Assembly: GCA_034440635.1 (NCBI GenBank)
Contig: JAOTON010001592.1
Location: 1,120,501-1,184,500 of the forward strand
Reading direction: 5' to 3'
Length of the DNA stretch: 64,000 bases
Origin: Lepas anatifera
Lineage: Eukaryota > Arthropoda > Thecostraca > Lepadidae
The first letter of the stretch is position 1. Every line of letters begins with the position of its first letter. Below the pieces are notes generated by a model. The model was not told the DNA's origin. It worked only from the letters and a program-made list of their open reading frames with translations, and ran no database searches. A program made the translations under genes and the position numbers. This document shows, in pieces, positions 46,644-58,324 of the stretch.

Positions 46644-47214
46644 TGCGCTTAAACGCGCCTCAATACGCCTGCTAAGGAATCGCTAACTATAAGGTGGTGC
46701 AACACCAAACCAAACACATAGACACGAAACAATAGTAACTACATGACTTTGGTTCATTCTGAAACCATATTTGGCTAGTGATCTTTTCCGGCAGAGGTAC
46801 GGAGCGATCGATGTGGCGAGGGCTCACATGAATAATAAGACGGGATTACGGACAGATGCAAGGGCGGTCGAAGGAAACATCTGCCTTTCGTATCCCCTAT
46901 CATCCACTAACATCTAAATAGCCAACGAAAGCTGCTTGTTCTGCCCAAAGTGCACTTCTCCGGCGGTATATCATAATCTCCTGAGACTTGGTTTTTCTCC
47001 CCCTTAGCAAACTCTTAGATCCACCATTGGACGTGAATCTGTATATTGAGTCGAAGGTTTTTCAGTCATGCAGGCAGGGCGTAAAAATACCGTTTGATTT
47101 ATCACATATGCCCGGCATTGGCTTCTGGCTAAGCACATGCTCTAAGCCAGTTATATGCGTAAATTTTCAAAAAACTGTCGAGGGTGCACGCGTTCAAATT
47201 TTCTTGTGTTTCAG
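46644..47214 (+). other. End of synaptotagmin intron 2
   Basis: Unique sequence ending in the acceptor TTTTCTTGTGTTTCAG at 47214. No other feature is recognised. Confidence 0.6.
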
Positions 47215-47922
47215 CAAGAGGACCCCGACTCTTCAGCCGAGGAGCAAAGTCTTCTGGGTCGCACACCATCTATCACATCCTCCGGCTGCAGCTCCTCATC
47301 ATCGCGCGACTTGAAGGCCGACCTCTACAGCCAGATTGAGCGGCGGCGCACGTCAGGACCAGGCCGATCAGCCCGTCCCGCATCGGCAGGATCGCCTGTG
47401 GCCTTCTGGTCCGGGGTGCCCGCCACGCCGCTGCCTCCCATGTCCTTCCGCCGTAACCACGGCCTGCAGCCTCAGCTGTATCAGGTCCACGAGGAGGAGC
47501 TGCGAAGCCCGCAGCTGCCGGCGGCCGACGTCGGCCGCATCCAGTTCAGCGTGGTCTACCGCGCAGTGCCCGGCACGCTGCAAGTACGGATCCTGGAAGC
47601 CAGGAACCTGGTGGCGCCCGTGCTGAGGGACAGTGTCGATCTGGCACACTCTAACCCTTACGTCCGTCTCTCACTTATTCCGGGTCCAAGGCGGTGCCGG
47701 CAAACGCGAGTCAAACGGCGCACTCAGAACCCCCGCTTCGACGAGACCTTCACGTTCGACGTGGCCTTTAAGGAATTGGCACGTCTGCGGCTTCAGCTTT
47801 TGGTGAAGGACTTTGATAAATACTCTCGACAGTGCGTGGTTGGTGAGGTTACAATGCCACTGTCACAGCCGCAAGTGATTGCCGGTGAGCTGCTATGGAG
47901 GCCATTACTTCCCTGTCTGGAG
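47215..47922 (+). CDS. Syt17: Synaptotagmin-17-like gene, exon 3 (linker and C2A domain)
   Basis: The 708-bp exon lies between the acceptor TTGTGTTTCAG and the donor GAG/GTGAGA at 47923, both in phase 0, and encodes residues 65-300. Residues 65-169 form a Ser/Arg/Pro-rich linker (SITSSGCSSSSSRDLK, SQIERRRTSGPG). The C2A domain spans about 170-285: VGRIQFSVVYRA, DLAHSNPYVRLSLIPG, TQNPRFDETFTFDV and LLVKDFDKYSRQCVVGEV. As remembered for vertebrate synaptotagmin-17, AHSNPYV replaces the usual SDPYV, so a Ca-binding Asp is Asn (residue 211), and the third loop reads DFDKYSR. C2A therefore probably does not bind calcium in the usual way. This is the most secure coding exon of the window. Confidence 0.95.
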
Positions 47923-48303
47923 GTGAGAGGGAACTGGAGGACGTTGTGGGTGGGATGTCCGAATGGATCTCGATAATCTAATAAGCAACTACTACTGAAT
48001 ATCCAAAAAACCCTGACTTACTGAATGGATCTCAGATCCAATCCAACCCATGGACTGGATTGGATTGAATTGGCGAGGGAGTTCGGACTGGTGTTTTCTG
48101 CATGAGTTTAAACTCAATTCCTTTAATGATTCAGCTGTATTTTTCGGATACGAAGTGCATTTTGATTGATAGCCGAGGTATGGGGACGGATCAACCTGGA
48201 TTTGTGTGGCGATACTTGGGATGTAGGAGGATTGGATATTGATTTTCTTGGCCGTAACGTATCCCAGAGACCGCAGGAAATAGACATGTAACAGGCTCAT
48301 TCA

Positions 48304-48400
48304 CTCACCTGACATTTTAGCCAGGGAGTGGGTGAATGAAAAGTAGTCAAAGGAAATATGAGGAACCAATAACTTTTTTCTGCAATGGTTTCCACTTGGG
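48304..48400. repeat. Left arm of a 97-bp inverted repeat (intron 3)
   Basis: This arm is the reverse complement of 48695-48791 with one mismatch seen (GCC against GTC). The arm end forms its own hairpin with the next bases: GCAATGGTTT (48382-48391) and AAACCATTGC (48401-48410). The spacer to the other arm is 294 bp. Confidence 0.92.
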
Positions 48401-48694
48401 AAACCATTGCATATATATATAGTTATAGTGTTCTTTGGATAAATGTGCACGAAGCCGTCGCGCACTGCTCTACCTAGCACCTGGCACACCAAGAGATGGA
48501 ACTAAAGTTGTGTGAACCGAGCCAAGAAATCGTTTCTTTTATATCGTGTTTACTCAAATACTTGTTTCGACTCAAGAGGGAACTTTTCCTTTAATAGTTA
48601 AAGGAACAAGCAGAATTACACGGACGTAGTTCAGTGCCCAGTTTCAGCTCAATCTGTGTGATAACTCCCAGAGGCCTCGGGCTTCTTTATGGCT

Positions 48695-48789
48695 CCCAAG
48701 TGGAAACCATTGCAGAAAAAAGTTATTGGTTCCTCATATTTCCTTTGACTACTTTTCATTCACCCACTCCCTGACTAAAATGTCAGGTG

Positions 48790-48791
<2 letters not shown>
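48695..48791. repeat. Right arm of a 97-bp inverted repeat (intron 3)
   Basis: Partner of 48304-48400. The outer end reads AATGTCAG/GTGAGTTT, a perfect 5' splice-site consensus on the + strand. The same sequence on the - strand ends the left arm. A TA microsatellite follows directly. Confidence 0.92.

Positions 48792-48792
<1 letters not shown>

Positions 48793-48840
<48 letters not shown>
48793..48840. repeat. (TA)n microsatellite
   Basis: A pure TA run following the right arm of the inverted repeat. A short TA run also follows the left arm's hairpin (48411-48421). Confidence 0.9.
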
Positions 48841-48842
<2 letters not shown>

Positions 48843-49122
48843 ATATGTATAGTGGAGAGTCCTGTGTCCCCTGTCACCCAAGTCAGGTCGGCAATTTTTT
48901 TAGACGCAACAAGTTCTGATGTAGCTCATTTAACGTTTTGGGTCATGCTTGAGTTTACTCCGTATGAGCGTGGCAAGCCGCAACATTCCCACTTAGCGCG
49001 GCCGTCTATGATTTCGCGTTTCCGGAATTCTGAGAAGCTGGGAACTTGTGAAATTGTCTTCCGTGCAGTTGTGTACAGAGCCAGTGAGAGGGAGTGGGTG
49101 TAACGCCGCTGCTCTGGCCCAG

Positions 49123-49240
49123 GACGAGGACTGCGGCGACGTGCTGCTGACGCTGGGCTACCTGCCTCGGGCCGGCCGGCTCAACATTGATCTAGTGCGC
49201 TGTCGGTACCTGCCCTCCATCGATATCACTGGACGCACAG
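49123..49240 (+). CDS. Syt17: Synaptotagmin-17-like gene, exon 4 (start of C2B)
   Basis: The acceptor GCTCTGGCCCAG and the donor ACAG/GTACGC at 49241 frame 39 codons plus one base (residues 301-339). It reads GDVLLTLGYLPRAGRLNIDL and continues to DITGRT, the first strands and first calcium-binding loop of a synaptotagmin C2B domain. The spare G completes an Asp codon with exon 5, giving the conserved TDP. Entry phase 0 matches exon 3. Confidence 0.93.
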
Positions 49241-49767
49241 GTACGCACCTTCACATACACACACACACACGCGCGCGCGCGCTGCACGGCTCTCCGCCCG
49301 GTAATCCCGGCCCCGCCACCGTACAGACCACGTTAGGACAGAGCTGAAGCATGGCTGAAGATCTCGATATCAGATTTCACTCATGCTGGTAAAAGATAGG
49401 TTATCTCATTGGATGGATAGTTACTGTTTATAAGCGAAAGATTGACAGAAAAACATCCGTCTGACAGGGCAATGAATATACAATGACTGTGGACGCCTTA
49501 TGAATATCATGATTCAACTCGCTTTCTCCCAGGGCTTTCACCCTATTATACGAGTGGGGAGCGGGGGGATGGGTGGGTGAGGGATGTAGAACGTCCGCCT
49601 CGGTTTCGACTCCTGGGACAGCTGAAGTAACTATAATAGGCCAGAAAAATTATTTGCTCTCCCCAGTGAAATATTGCTTACCCCGAGAGTAGAAATTTGC
49701 ACCGAAGGAAAAGAGCCTTCCCTAGTCTTAGTGAAAATGACTATCCCCACATATAAGCATGAGTAAG
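49241..49767 (+). other. Start of synaptotagmin intron 4
   Basis: A short CA then CG dinucleotide run lies at about 49255-49281. A tRNA-like piece with CGGTTTCGACTCCTGG near 49600 may be a SINE fragment. Confidence 0.5.
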
Positions 49768-50798
49768 TTAACCCTCGCCCCACGGGGGGCCATCGATGGC
49801 CCCCTTAAGGTTTTTCGGGGATAGCAGAAAAACGACGAGGTGCAGCACCGCGGTTGAGGGCTCTACCTCTTACTGCATCATTTTCCCACCATCCTTGAAA
49901 TTTTTTACTCCGGGTCACCCAAGGTCAGGTCACCAGGCGAGGTCAACCAAGGTCACCTCACTTCAACTTCAAAGCTCTGTAAGAGCTACATTTCGAAGTC
50001 GATCGATTTGAAACTTCCTACACTTCATGACCTCTCCAGGGTCTATAACGTGTATATCCGGGATTTTTCGATTTCGTGACCTGAGGTCATGTCACGAGGT
50101 GACCTCTCCCATTGACAAAGCATGGGGAAAAGCTGTCTTGTGATCTAAAAGTCACAAAAACGATTGAAAATGCTCGTCTTCGTCAGAAAAACGTTTTTGG
50201 ACACCCTTCATGGATTCCAGGGGCCATATTTGCCCTTAGACCTCTCCAAGGTCATCCAAGGTCACCGGAGGTCAAAAACAGTATTTTGACAATAACTTTT
50301 GACCTATAAAAGCTAGAGCGCTGAATCAAACACTATCGTGTATGTCTCGTCACTGGCTTTCGTTTGATGTACGGGAAGCTCACTTTCTCACCTTTCGTGA
50401 CCTTAGGTCATCTTAGATCACGAGGTGACCTCTGGAGGTCAAACCACTGGCGGGAGGTCATTACGTTCAACATAGCGGGAAAAGGTCTGACATTTTCCTA
50501 TCTAATGTATTTTACCACATCTCAATAGCTCTAATGGTACAAGAGTTATGCCCAGTTTGCTTAAGCATTGCATATTTGAGTGAAAATAGCCGATCTTGAC
50601 CTAATTTGACCTCTGGAGGTCAAACCATCGACCTGAGCGCTAAAACATGACAAGTAATTTCTTACTGAATTCACGCGAGCTTTCTAATGCACTTTGCAGA
50701 TTTGAGCTAACGCCCATACTTTCGGAGTTAGAGGGGGGGCATCGATGTCCCCCGGTGGGGCGAAGGTGGCGCCGGACCCCCGGTGGGGCGCGGGTTAA
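49768..50798 (+). mobile_element. TTAA element family 1, copy E (synaptotagmin intron 4)
   Basis: A 1,031-bp full-length copy with TTAACCCTCGCCCCAC at the left and GGTGGGGCGCGGGTTAA at the right, with the same interior hexamer pattern as copy C. Confidence 0.92.
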
Positions 50799-52186
50799 GT
50801 GCCGGATTGTAATGCCATGCTATAATGAAGGCGTTGCCCACAATGAATATCATTCTCAGTTTTATAAATATTCAGACCAAATACATCGCTCCTGACAAAA
50901 ACGGAGGAGCAGCAGTCTTCAACCCCCTGCTGAAGGTTGGTGCGCCCGCTAAGCCCAAATAGCTAACCAACAAATAAACCCCCTGCTGATGAGAAGCTCC
51001 TCCCCTTAGAAATATAAACGCAACGGATTTGGGCACTTTGTTGCCTTCCCCACATACCTACTGCCCACAAAATTTCCCAGTTTTTTATCGAATTCATCAG
51101 AAATCTGGTAATGTTTCGGCTAAAAGACGGAGCCTGTTCTCTTTGCCCTACCCTTCTAGCGCGTATGAATCAAACTTCTAGTTCCCAAGATTTTCCGCAA
51201 ATATTTTGGCAAGATCAAAGTTCTGCTGACCTCTGCTAATTATGTGATATTTATATAATAAGAGTAATATAATGATACCTTATAATCTATATTTGTAATA
51301 ATAGATTATAATATCATTATTTTTCAGGACCATTCCCAACGGGTAAATTTACCCAATTACCTGGCCATTGGAGTGGGTGTTTAATGGACCTCTCCACCCG
51401 CCAGATAGAATACGGAATGCAGTTTCCAGCGCGTGGGACTGGATCCATGGTAATCCCTTCTATCTTAATCTAGAGAACAGTAACAGAGCCACCAAGGCCA
51501 GCAGGCCCCAGTTAACTCTCATCTGAGGCAACGAGCTAGGACAGCTAGCTTTCATCAGACTATCGACAATTAGCTTTAATGAAGAGTGATTAAGCTGCTT
51601 ACTAGTTAACTGTTCTTGGGGAACATAGTGAGGCGAGGTTTTACCTTGACCACCTCCGTATTTCCCCAGAGCACCAATGGATCGCCACGACCTACTCTGG
51701 TGCTGTAATTGTCAATTGTTTCACCAGGGAACAGCGCTGCCTCAGGGACGCCACTTGGTATCAACTCAACTCAACTCACAATGCATGTGCTGGTTTGTCT
51801 TCAAGGCAACATGACAAAGACATCGCAATTAGTGCAAATTTTCAAAGATTCCTCTTTTAAGGAGTGCAAAAACACATAGTTTTTCTTAGATGCACACAAT
51901 AATTCTGACACAGATCAGGGTGTCATCATCCAGATGACACCCTGATGTCATCATGTCATCCCCCCAGTGCCCGGAAATTGGCCACCCAGTGAAATAGACG
52001 GATGATTTATAAGACAGAACACCACCCGATAATTATAACTTTGTTCTATTTCTGGTCCCAAATTGGCAATCCACAAAAATTGCGTTAAAAAATTTCCACC
52101 CGTGGCTGTCTACCCCATCGTGCGAAGACGAAACAAAGCGCGTAGTTACGGGAAACCCCGGCAAAGCAGCCTCAGCATCAACTAAT
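50799..52186 (+). other. Synaptotagmin intron 4, unique sequence with two hairpins
   Basis: Two hairpins stand out. TAATGATACCTTATAATCTAT (51270-51290) pairs with 51301-51319. ATCAGGGTGTCATC (51914-51927) pairs perfectly with GATGACACCCTGAT (51933-51946) over a 5-base loop. A short tail-like AACTCAACTCAACTCA lies near 51763-51778. No exon is supported. Confidence 0.6.
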
Positions 52187-52374
52187 ATTATTAATAATAA
52201 TTGTTGGGGTTTAACGACGCACCAACTGCCAAGGTCATACGGCGTCGCCAACTCTCACCCTGTTGGAAGGGATTTTGGGGATCAGATAGACTTATTAAGA
52301 GGCTCTGCCGGGACTTGAACCCAGGACCGGTGGCTTAGAAGACAAGAGTGCTATCCACTAAGCCACCTCATCCC
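52187..52374 (-). mobile_element. tRNA-derived SINE with 14-bp target-site duplication
   Basis: On the - strand a tRNA-like head (GAGGTGGCTTAGTGGATAG as A box region, GGTTCAAGTCCCGGC as B box) is followed by a body ending in an ATT-type tail. Exact duplications CAGCATCAACTAAT flank it at 52173-52186 and 52375-52388. The tRNA part is a SINE head: it lacks a normal acceptor stem pairing partner and is followed directly by the SINE body. A diverged body fragment lies at 1205-1285. Confidence 0.92.
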
Positions 52375-52637
52375 CAGCATCAACTAATCACAACGTTGGA
52401 GAAGAACGCTGGCCTACAACCAATCAAACATCCTGTTCTATCCGACCGGAAGCCCACATCCCAGCCAGTACCGTGACATTGCATGATGCTCTCATTTCAC
52501 ACGCAGTCAGTTGTCAGCGCTAAGAGTTCGTTCGTGGATTAGACGGGACACGGTGTAGTCAAAGTGCGTAAGACTGGTTGATGGCGTGGTGGTATGAAGT
52601 GCTTGCCTTTTTATTTATTATTGTGGTGGTAGCATAC

Positions 52638-52836
52638 ATAAGCGTCGCCACCGGCAAAAAAGTGAGGGGGCCAGCCAAACTTCAACCTGATGCTGACAAC
52701 AAACTTTCCACGTTAGTACCAACAACTTTTCGAATTTGGGCTCCTCGTTGCCTTCCGCAGCGTCTGGTTATACAAATTTCCGGTTTACTCCCATTTTGAC
52801 TGAGATCAGGAAATTGTTGGTCAAAACGTGGGGGGG
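52638..52836 (+). repeat. Dispersed repeat, second copy
   Basis: Matches 35957-36165, with shared GTCGCCACCGGCAAAAAAGT, GCCAGCCAAACTTCAACC and TTCGAATTTGGGCTCCTCG. Confidence 0.75.
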
Positions 52837-54083
52837 GAGTGATTGATGATCCCAAAAGATGTTCTGGTTATGTGGATAAAATCATTCGATGGCCACGCGG
52901 GGTTAAAAAGGCCCCGGCATCCTATTAGATGGGTAGTGTGCTAAAAAATATTGCGTTAAATCAATATCAAACTGTCAACAATTAGTTTTAAACAGTGATA
53001 CAAGCTGTTTTTCTGTGGTTTTATGACTACCACTAGGGGTCGTTTTAGCCTCAAATCTGACTTTTGTGGTATTTATTTGGCTATTTTAGTGGAAATACAA
53101 TTTTGCCCTCTTTGGTCCATTTTTTAACTCGGTTTGACCTTTTCCGCTGAAAAAACCTGGCAGCCCTGGGCAGCATTTATAATCTCTAGGCTAGGAATAA
53201 CTAAAAAATTAAGAAACATTTTTTAGCACTAATGCGTCTAAGTTGTATTAAACCCCCTCAAAATGGGGATCTTGACCCCTTGAAGACACTATAATGTCCA
53301 GCACAAGAAATTCCCCCTCCCCCACTGACTTTTCCTTAAAAAATGTCCCTGATCCAAACAGAACTGATCCGGCACATCGGACGGCTGACAGACCGACACC
53401 ATCAACAGCCCCGGCTCGGCCGGGTCAGCGCACCGCCACCGCAGCACAACTTTTTATCTGTTATCCTTGTTACTGTCCATCTCCCTGAGGCCGTGCTGTT
53501 CTCTGAAGCAGCCAGCAGCTGCCCCGGGAGAAAAGCTGAACTAGTTCCAGCTTTGGACGCAAGTTTATGGATTTTGTAAAAGCTAAATTGTCATTACACG
53601 TTACAAGGACCGGACAGCTTTTGAGAAAGCTTTGTGTTTTTGCTGAGGCATCATAATGCGTGGAATTTCTTAAACTTCTTAGTGCCACTTAACCCTATTC
53701 CTGTCAGGCGCCTGGTTACCCCTATTCCTTTCAAACTTGAAGGGGTTGGGGGTGGGGGCGGATTCGGCACCTCCTAAGATCTCAAAATATTGGCACCCGA
53801 TTAAAAAATTTAATGTGCGATCGATTTATCCTCCGCTCAAAACAGAGAAGTTGAAAATTTTGAAAAGGTGGAATTGTGAACAGGTGCGAGCAGATTATTT
53901 AAATATAGTTTACATTCTCTATTACTCTTGGCGTTGTTGTTTAATTTCCACCAAACTAGTACGTATTGACAAAACATTGATACCAAATTGTCAACTCTTT
54001 CGGTTAGGAAAAATTCAAATTCATGGCAACTCCAGAGCCAAAACTGTGTGGTGAAGAGTATAGATAAACAAATATATAAATAA

Positions 54084-54090
<7 letters not shown>

Positions 54091-54120
<30 letters not shown>
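54091..54120. repeat. (TA)n microsatellite
   Basis: A TA run preceded by TAAA repeats (54066-54090). Confidence 0.9.
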
Positions 54121-54122
<2 letters not shown>

Positions 54123-55007
54123 GTTGTTTTTCCATATATTAGCAACGTAAGATACGGTGTGACGTCTTTAACATCGATAAAAATCATGTGACGTAAAAAT
54201 ACCATCATATACGGATGCAGGAAAAAATAGTGAAGCAAGGTGTATATTGTCAATGTCAAAAATGCCTGTACAATGTTCCTCGGCTACTCATTCCCTGCAT
54301 ATTGCCCACTCTGTATCCACCCATGCCAAACCCGGGAAGAAGGATTCTGAATGAGCTTATCTCCTCCATCCGCCAATGGAAATGCTTTTATCTGTTCGGC
54401 CTTGGATCAAATACATGGTCAGGGTGCTTGTCCCATGCGTTGTACTAAAAATAGTAAAAAAAACGCTTGCACGTGTGTGAAACTCTCTTAATAACGATAC
54501 CTGAGCACTGATATTTTATCTTATGACTAGGTGCATGGATCGGTTCCTTTTGTTTCTCCCGGCTGTCTTGTAAGCAGTCTATTGACTCTGCAAGAGTGCA
54601 ATCCAATTAGATTAGCAACCCCTCATTTAGAGTTTCTGGCACTACCTTTGTCTGAAGGTTATATGAAAATGTAAATGAACTTTCACCTGCGACTTAATTT
54701 AATATTCAAACATTTTCACTGCCCTCAATATTGTCACGAACAGCTTTGTTGTACAAATAATGCAGCGTGCACGATAACACTCGATTAACGGATAAAAACC
54801 ATGGCTTCTCCCCTGGTAAAGCCATTATCTCCAACTAGCAGGTAACCTGCAAAATCGAGTGCTATGATTAAACAGAAAGTTTCAAAAGCATATCGCAAAT
54901 CGTTTTGCAGATAGCGGAAAAACATAATGAGTTTGCAGAACCCACCCCTGACAGGAATGGTGCTAATGGCATACGCATGTGTGTAGGAGTGTGTAGTAGA
55001 TTAACTT

Positions 55008-56027
55008 TCAACCCTCGCCCCACCGGGGCCATCGATTGCCCCCACTAAGGTTTTTCCGGGATAGCAGAAAAACGACGAGGCGCAGCACCGCGGTTGAGGG
55101 CTCTACCTTTCACTGCATCATTTTCCCACCATCCCTGAAATTTTTTACCCCGGGTCACCCAAGGTCAGGTCACCAGACGAGGTCAACCAAGGTCACCTCA
55201 CTTTAACTTTAGAGCTCTGTAAGAGCTACATTTCGAAGTCGATCGATTTGAAACTTCCTACACTTCATGACCCCTCCAGGGTCTACAAGGTGTATATCCG
55301 TTATTTTTCGATTTCGTGCCCTGAGGTCAGGTCACGAGGTGGCCTCTCCCATTGAAAAAGCATGGGGAAAGCTGTCATATGATCTAAAAGTCACAAAAAC
55401 GATTAAAAATGTTCAGCTTGATCAGAAAATCGTTCTTGGACACCCTTTCACGGATTCCAGGGGCCATATGTGCCATTTGACCTCTCCAAGGTCATCCAAG
55501 GGGTAAAAACAGTATTTTGACAATAACTTTTCACCTAATTATGTTAGAGCGCTGAAAAAACACCATTGTGTTTGTCTTGTCACTGGCTTTCATTTGATAT
55601 ACGGCAAGGTCACCTTCTGACCTTTTGTGACCTCAGGTCATATTAGGTCACGAGGTGACCTCTGGAGGCCAAAACACTGGCGGGAGGTCTTTACGTTTCG
55701 CGTAGCGAAAAAGGACTGGCAATTTCCTATCAAATGTGATTTACCAGACCTCAATAGCTCTAATGGCATAAGAGTTATACCCAGTTTGCTTAAGCATTGC
55801 ATATTTGAATGAAAATAGCCGATCTTGACCTAATTTGACCTCTGGAGGTCAAACCATTGACCTGAGCACTAAAACATGCTAAGTAATTTTTTAATGAATT
55901 CACGCGAGCTTTCTAATGCACTATGCAGATTTGCGCTAACGCCCATATTTTCGGAGTTAGAGGGGGCCCATCGATGGTCCCCGGTGGGGCGAAGGTGGCG
56001 CCGGACCCCCGGTGGGGCGCGGGTTAA
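55008..56027 (+). mobile_element. TTAA element family 1, copy F (synaptotagmin intron 4)
   Basis: A 1,020-bp copy in which the left border TTAA has become TCAA, while the right border GGGGCGCGGGTTAA is intact. The DR4 block AGGTCA-TCCA-AGG is damaged near 55490-55505, where the second hexamer runs into GGGTAAAA. Confidence 0.9.
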
Positions 56028-56064
56028 ATTTGTCAATCAACATCAAATTACCATGCAAGAATGC

Positions 56065-56350
56065 CACGGCCGTAGCCAGCATTTCGCTCAGGGAGGGGGG
56101 CAGCGCCCCGTAAAGGGCCCCTGCGACAGCGCCAAAAGGGCCCTGATGGGTAAAAGGGCCCTGCTTGTTACAAAATAGAGTGCTGAAGGGGGCTTAAGAG
56201 GGCCCTGTCTGGTATGAAATTTTAAATTTGGCCACAGAGAATAGTGCGGGCGAGCCGCGCTTCATGCGGCCTGTGTCCTCAGGGGGCCCTTTGGGCCCTC
56301 AGAGGGGGGGGGTGGCTGTCCCTGCCGCCCCCCCCTTGGCTACGCCCCTG
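56065..56350. mobile_element. hAT-like miniature element
   Basis: The 286-bp GC-rich element has inverted ends CACGGCCGTAGCCA and TGGCTACGCCCCTG (imperfect). Flanks AAGAATGC and AATAATGT agree at 6 of 8 positions, as expected of an old 8-bp duplication. GGGCCCT blocks recur inside. Confidence 0.6.
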
Positions 56351-56629
56351 AATAATGTTCAGGCTAAGTTTTGAAAAATTCACTCCAGCATGTAACTTTC
56401 TCATGTACCGTCTGGCTGTCGCGGCTCAGGGCTGATTTAATTCGATAATGTTTGGCAATATATAGCGCCGGTAGATGCTGTTTTCTAGAACTCAAGTCAC
56501 CGCCGTCTTGCTACCGCCGCGCCTTACGTCGACGCAGTTCTTGAAATAAATATTGCCAAAGTTGTTGCCACTTCGGCTTTTGGAGTCAGAGCCTCGCTGA
56601 AGTCATCAAGGGACTTGTAGCGGAGACGC

Positions 56630-57215
56630 TGACCCCCACCATCCAAACGAGCAGCTCCCGCAATGAAGAGTTAATTTAGAAGTCAAAGTTTAACGTTCGA
56701 CAAAGCTCAGGGACGGCCGCCCCGCTCGGGTCACCAATAATTAAGGCTTTTATTTAATAAAAAATATTTTCCAAAAATTAGTATATTCATCAACTATTAT
56801 GAGCTCACAGTAGAAGTTCTGAAGGAGCGTACCCTTCATACCAGGCTTCCATGTTGTGGGGACTAGCCACTGTGTTCCCTATACAATTAAGTCACCAAAC
56901 TAGAGCAGAGTAGTCAATAACGAGTCAGCAATTACAGCACTGTGTGGCACCTTCCATGTCTTGCCCACCCTGGCCCTTGTAGGCCGGCCATCCACTGGGC
57001 CTTTCCTTCTCTTTGCATCTCCACTTCCACTCCACTTCAGCCCTCTCACCAGTCAGTTGTCAGCCGACCTACCTACCTCGGATAGTATTGAGTGCCAGAC
57101 TGTCTCAGAGGAACCGATCCTAAGCCTGCACACGCACTGCCACTGTATGCTCCTGAGCAGTGAACCGGAGCCCAACGCTCAACCAACTGAGCTACCGGGG
57201 CGGCTATCGGTCATT
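56630..57215 (-). repeat. Dispersed SINE-like repeat with tRNA-like head
   Basis: On the - strand CCGGTAGCTCAGTTGGTTGAG (from about 57197) fits a tRNA A box and CTCCGGTTCACTGC a poor B box. The body (57042-57130 and 56630-56715) matches 58325-58530 and 35265-35480. The stretch 56716-57041 is absent from those copies and may be a later insert. Confidence 0.55.
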
Positions 57216-57322
57216 TAGAACATCATCTGCTGTGAAATGCATTAAGCTTTTTAAGTATTTTGGGCTTTATCTGCAGTCTCAATTCATAGCATAAACGAAA
57301 CGTGGAACCAAGATAACAATAT

Positions 57323-57438
57323 TTCCTTTATATCTGCGACCAAGAGAGCTGACAATCAGGTTCAAACAATTTGAAAATATTCGGTTTGGAAATGCTCGTT
57401 ATGTCCAAGCGAACGTTATTACTGAGACAATAAGAGTT
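57323..57438 (+). repeat. Direct duplication, copy 1
   Basis: CTTTATATCTGCGACCAAG and onward through GAACGTTATTACTGAGACA repeats at 57857-57972 with moderate divergence, about 530 bp apart. Confidence 0.8.
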
Positions 57439-57856
57439 TGACGATGAACAGAGTGGCTACGCTAGGTTGACAGAATGCTCCAAAGCTTAAGCACGTGTGT
57501 ATAATTTTCGCAAGCATGTCTGAACTTATGAGGCAGTTTCCCAGTCAGGCACGCCACCCAAATTCTCATGTCACATTTCCGTAGAATGACCATTTCTCTC
57601 CGTAACATTTACCGAAAAAGATTCGTATAAAAATATACATGTGTGTTCTTATCGACTCGTGAGCTATCTCGTTGCAGCGATCTGACACGTGCATTAGGTA
57701 GCTGCTGGCGGCAGAATGCTGTCGCTCCGCGACCAGTCACGTGGAAACACCGGCAGTTGCCATGTCGATGTTTGGCTTCCCTCGTCTCGTCCCCTCAGGG
57801 CCACCGGCCAGTCATTCCCGGCTTCCAGTACCCATCTGGGACCTAAAGGCTTACAA

Positions 57857-57972
57857 GTTCCTTTATATCTGCGATCAAGATCTGACAATCAGGTTCGAAC
57901 AATTTCAAAATCTACGATTTGAAAATGTTCGCTATGTGTAAAGAGAACGTTATCACTGAAACAGTAAGAGTA
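57857..57972 (+). repeat. Direct duplication, copy 2
   Basis: Partner of 57323-57438. The following TTATATTGAGAGCG recurs once more near 58720. Confidence 0.8.
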
Positions 57973-58081
57973 TTTATATTGAGAGCGCATCAAAATAATT
58001 TCTCCACAAACATGTTAATGAAAATAATGTTAAGTTTATGATTCTGCTTTGCAACGTCTAAAATCTTGAAAACTGTTACAG

Positions 58082-58147
58082 CATAGCATACACATGCCTA
58101 TTCATGCCCGTGCACATAGCATACACATGCCTATTCATGCCCGTGCT
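58082..58147 (+). repeat. 33-bp tandem duplication
   Basis: The unit CATAGCATACACATGCC plus TATTCATGCCCGTGCA occurs twice in a row with no difference except at the last base. Confidence 0.93.
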
Positions 58148-58324
58148 GGACCGATGCAATGGTGGCACCCGGAGATATCCAAGGTTCAAATACGGAAAAA
58201 AGACTGAACGACTTACTTAAGCCTTTGATGTTTATAAGAAATTTTGGTCTATATTGTCCAGGGTACTTCCAAGTTCGGCACATGGGGTCAAAACCTTACA
58301 AAGTCACCAATAGGCTTGTCTCAT

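Larger units (their letters stand above)
52389..55007 (+). other. Synaptotagmin intron 4, no exon seen
   Basis: Holds the dispersed repeat at 52638-52836 and a TA run at 54091-54120. Open frames at 53294-53579 are not supported by splice sites. Confidence 0.5.

Noticed and set aside
47336..47649. Long open frames on both strands over the C2A exon
   Set aside because: They are shadows of the GC-rich synaptotagmin exon, which has domain motifs in its own frame.
52305..52374. Possible functional tRNA gene
   Set aside because: A and B boxes are present, but the segment runs directly into a SINE body and is flanked by a 14-bp duplication.
4485..56027. Family 1 repeats as a CRISPR-like or LTR array
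   Set aside because: Copies are about 1 kb, kilobases apart, in both orientations, and bordered by TTAA with inverted ends, so they are DNA transposons.
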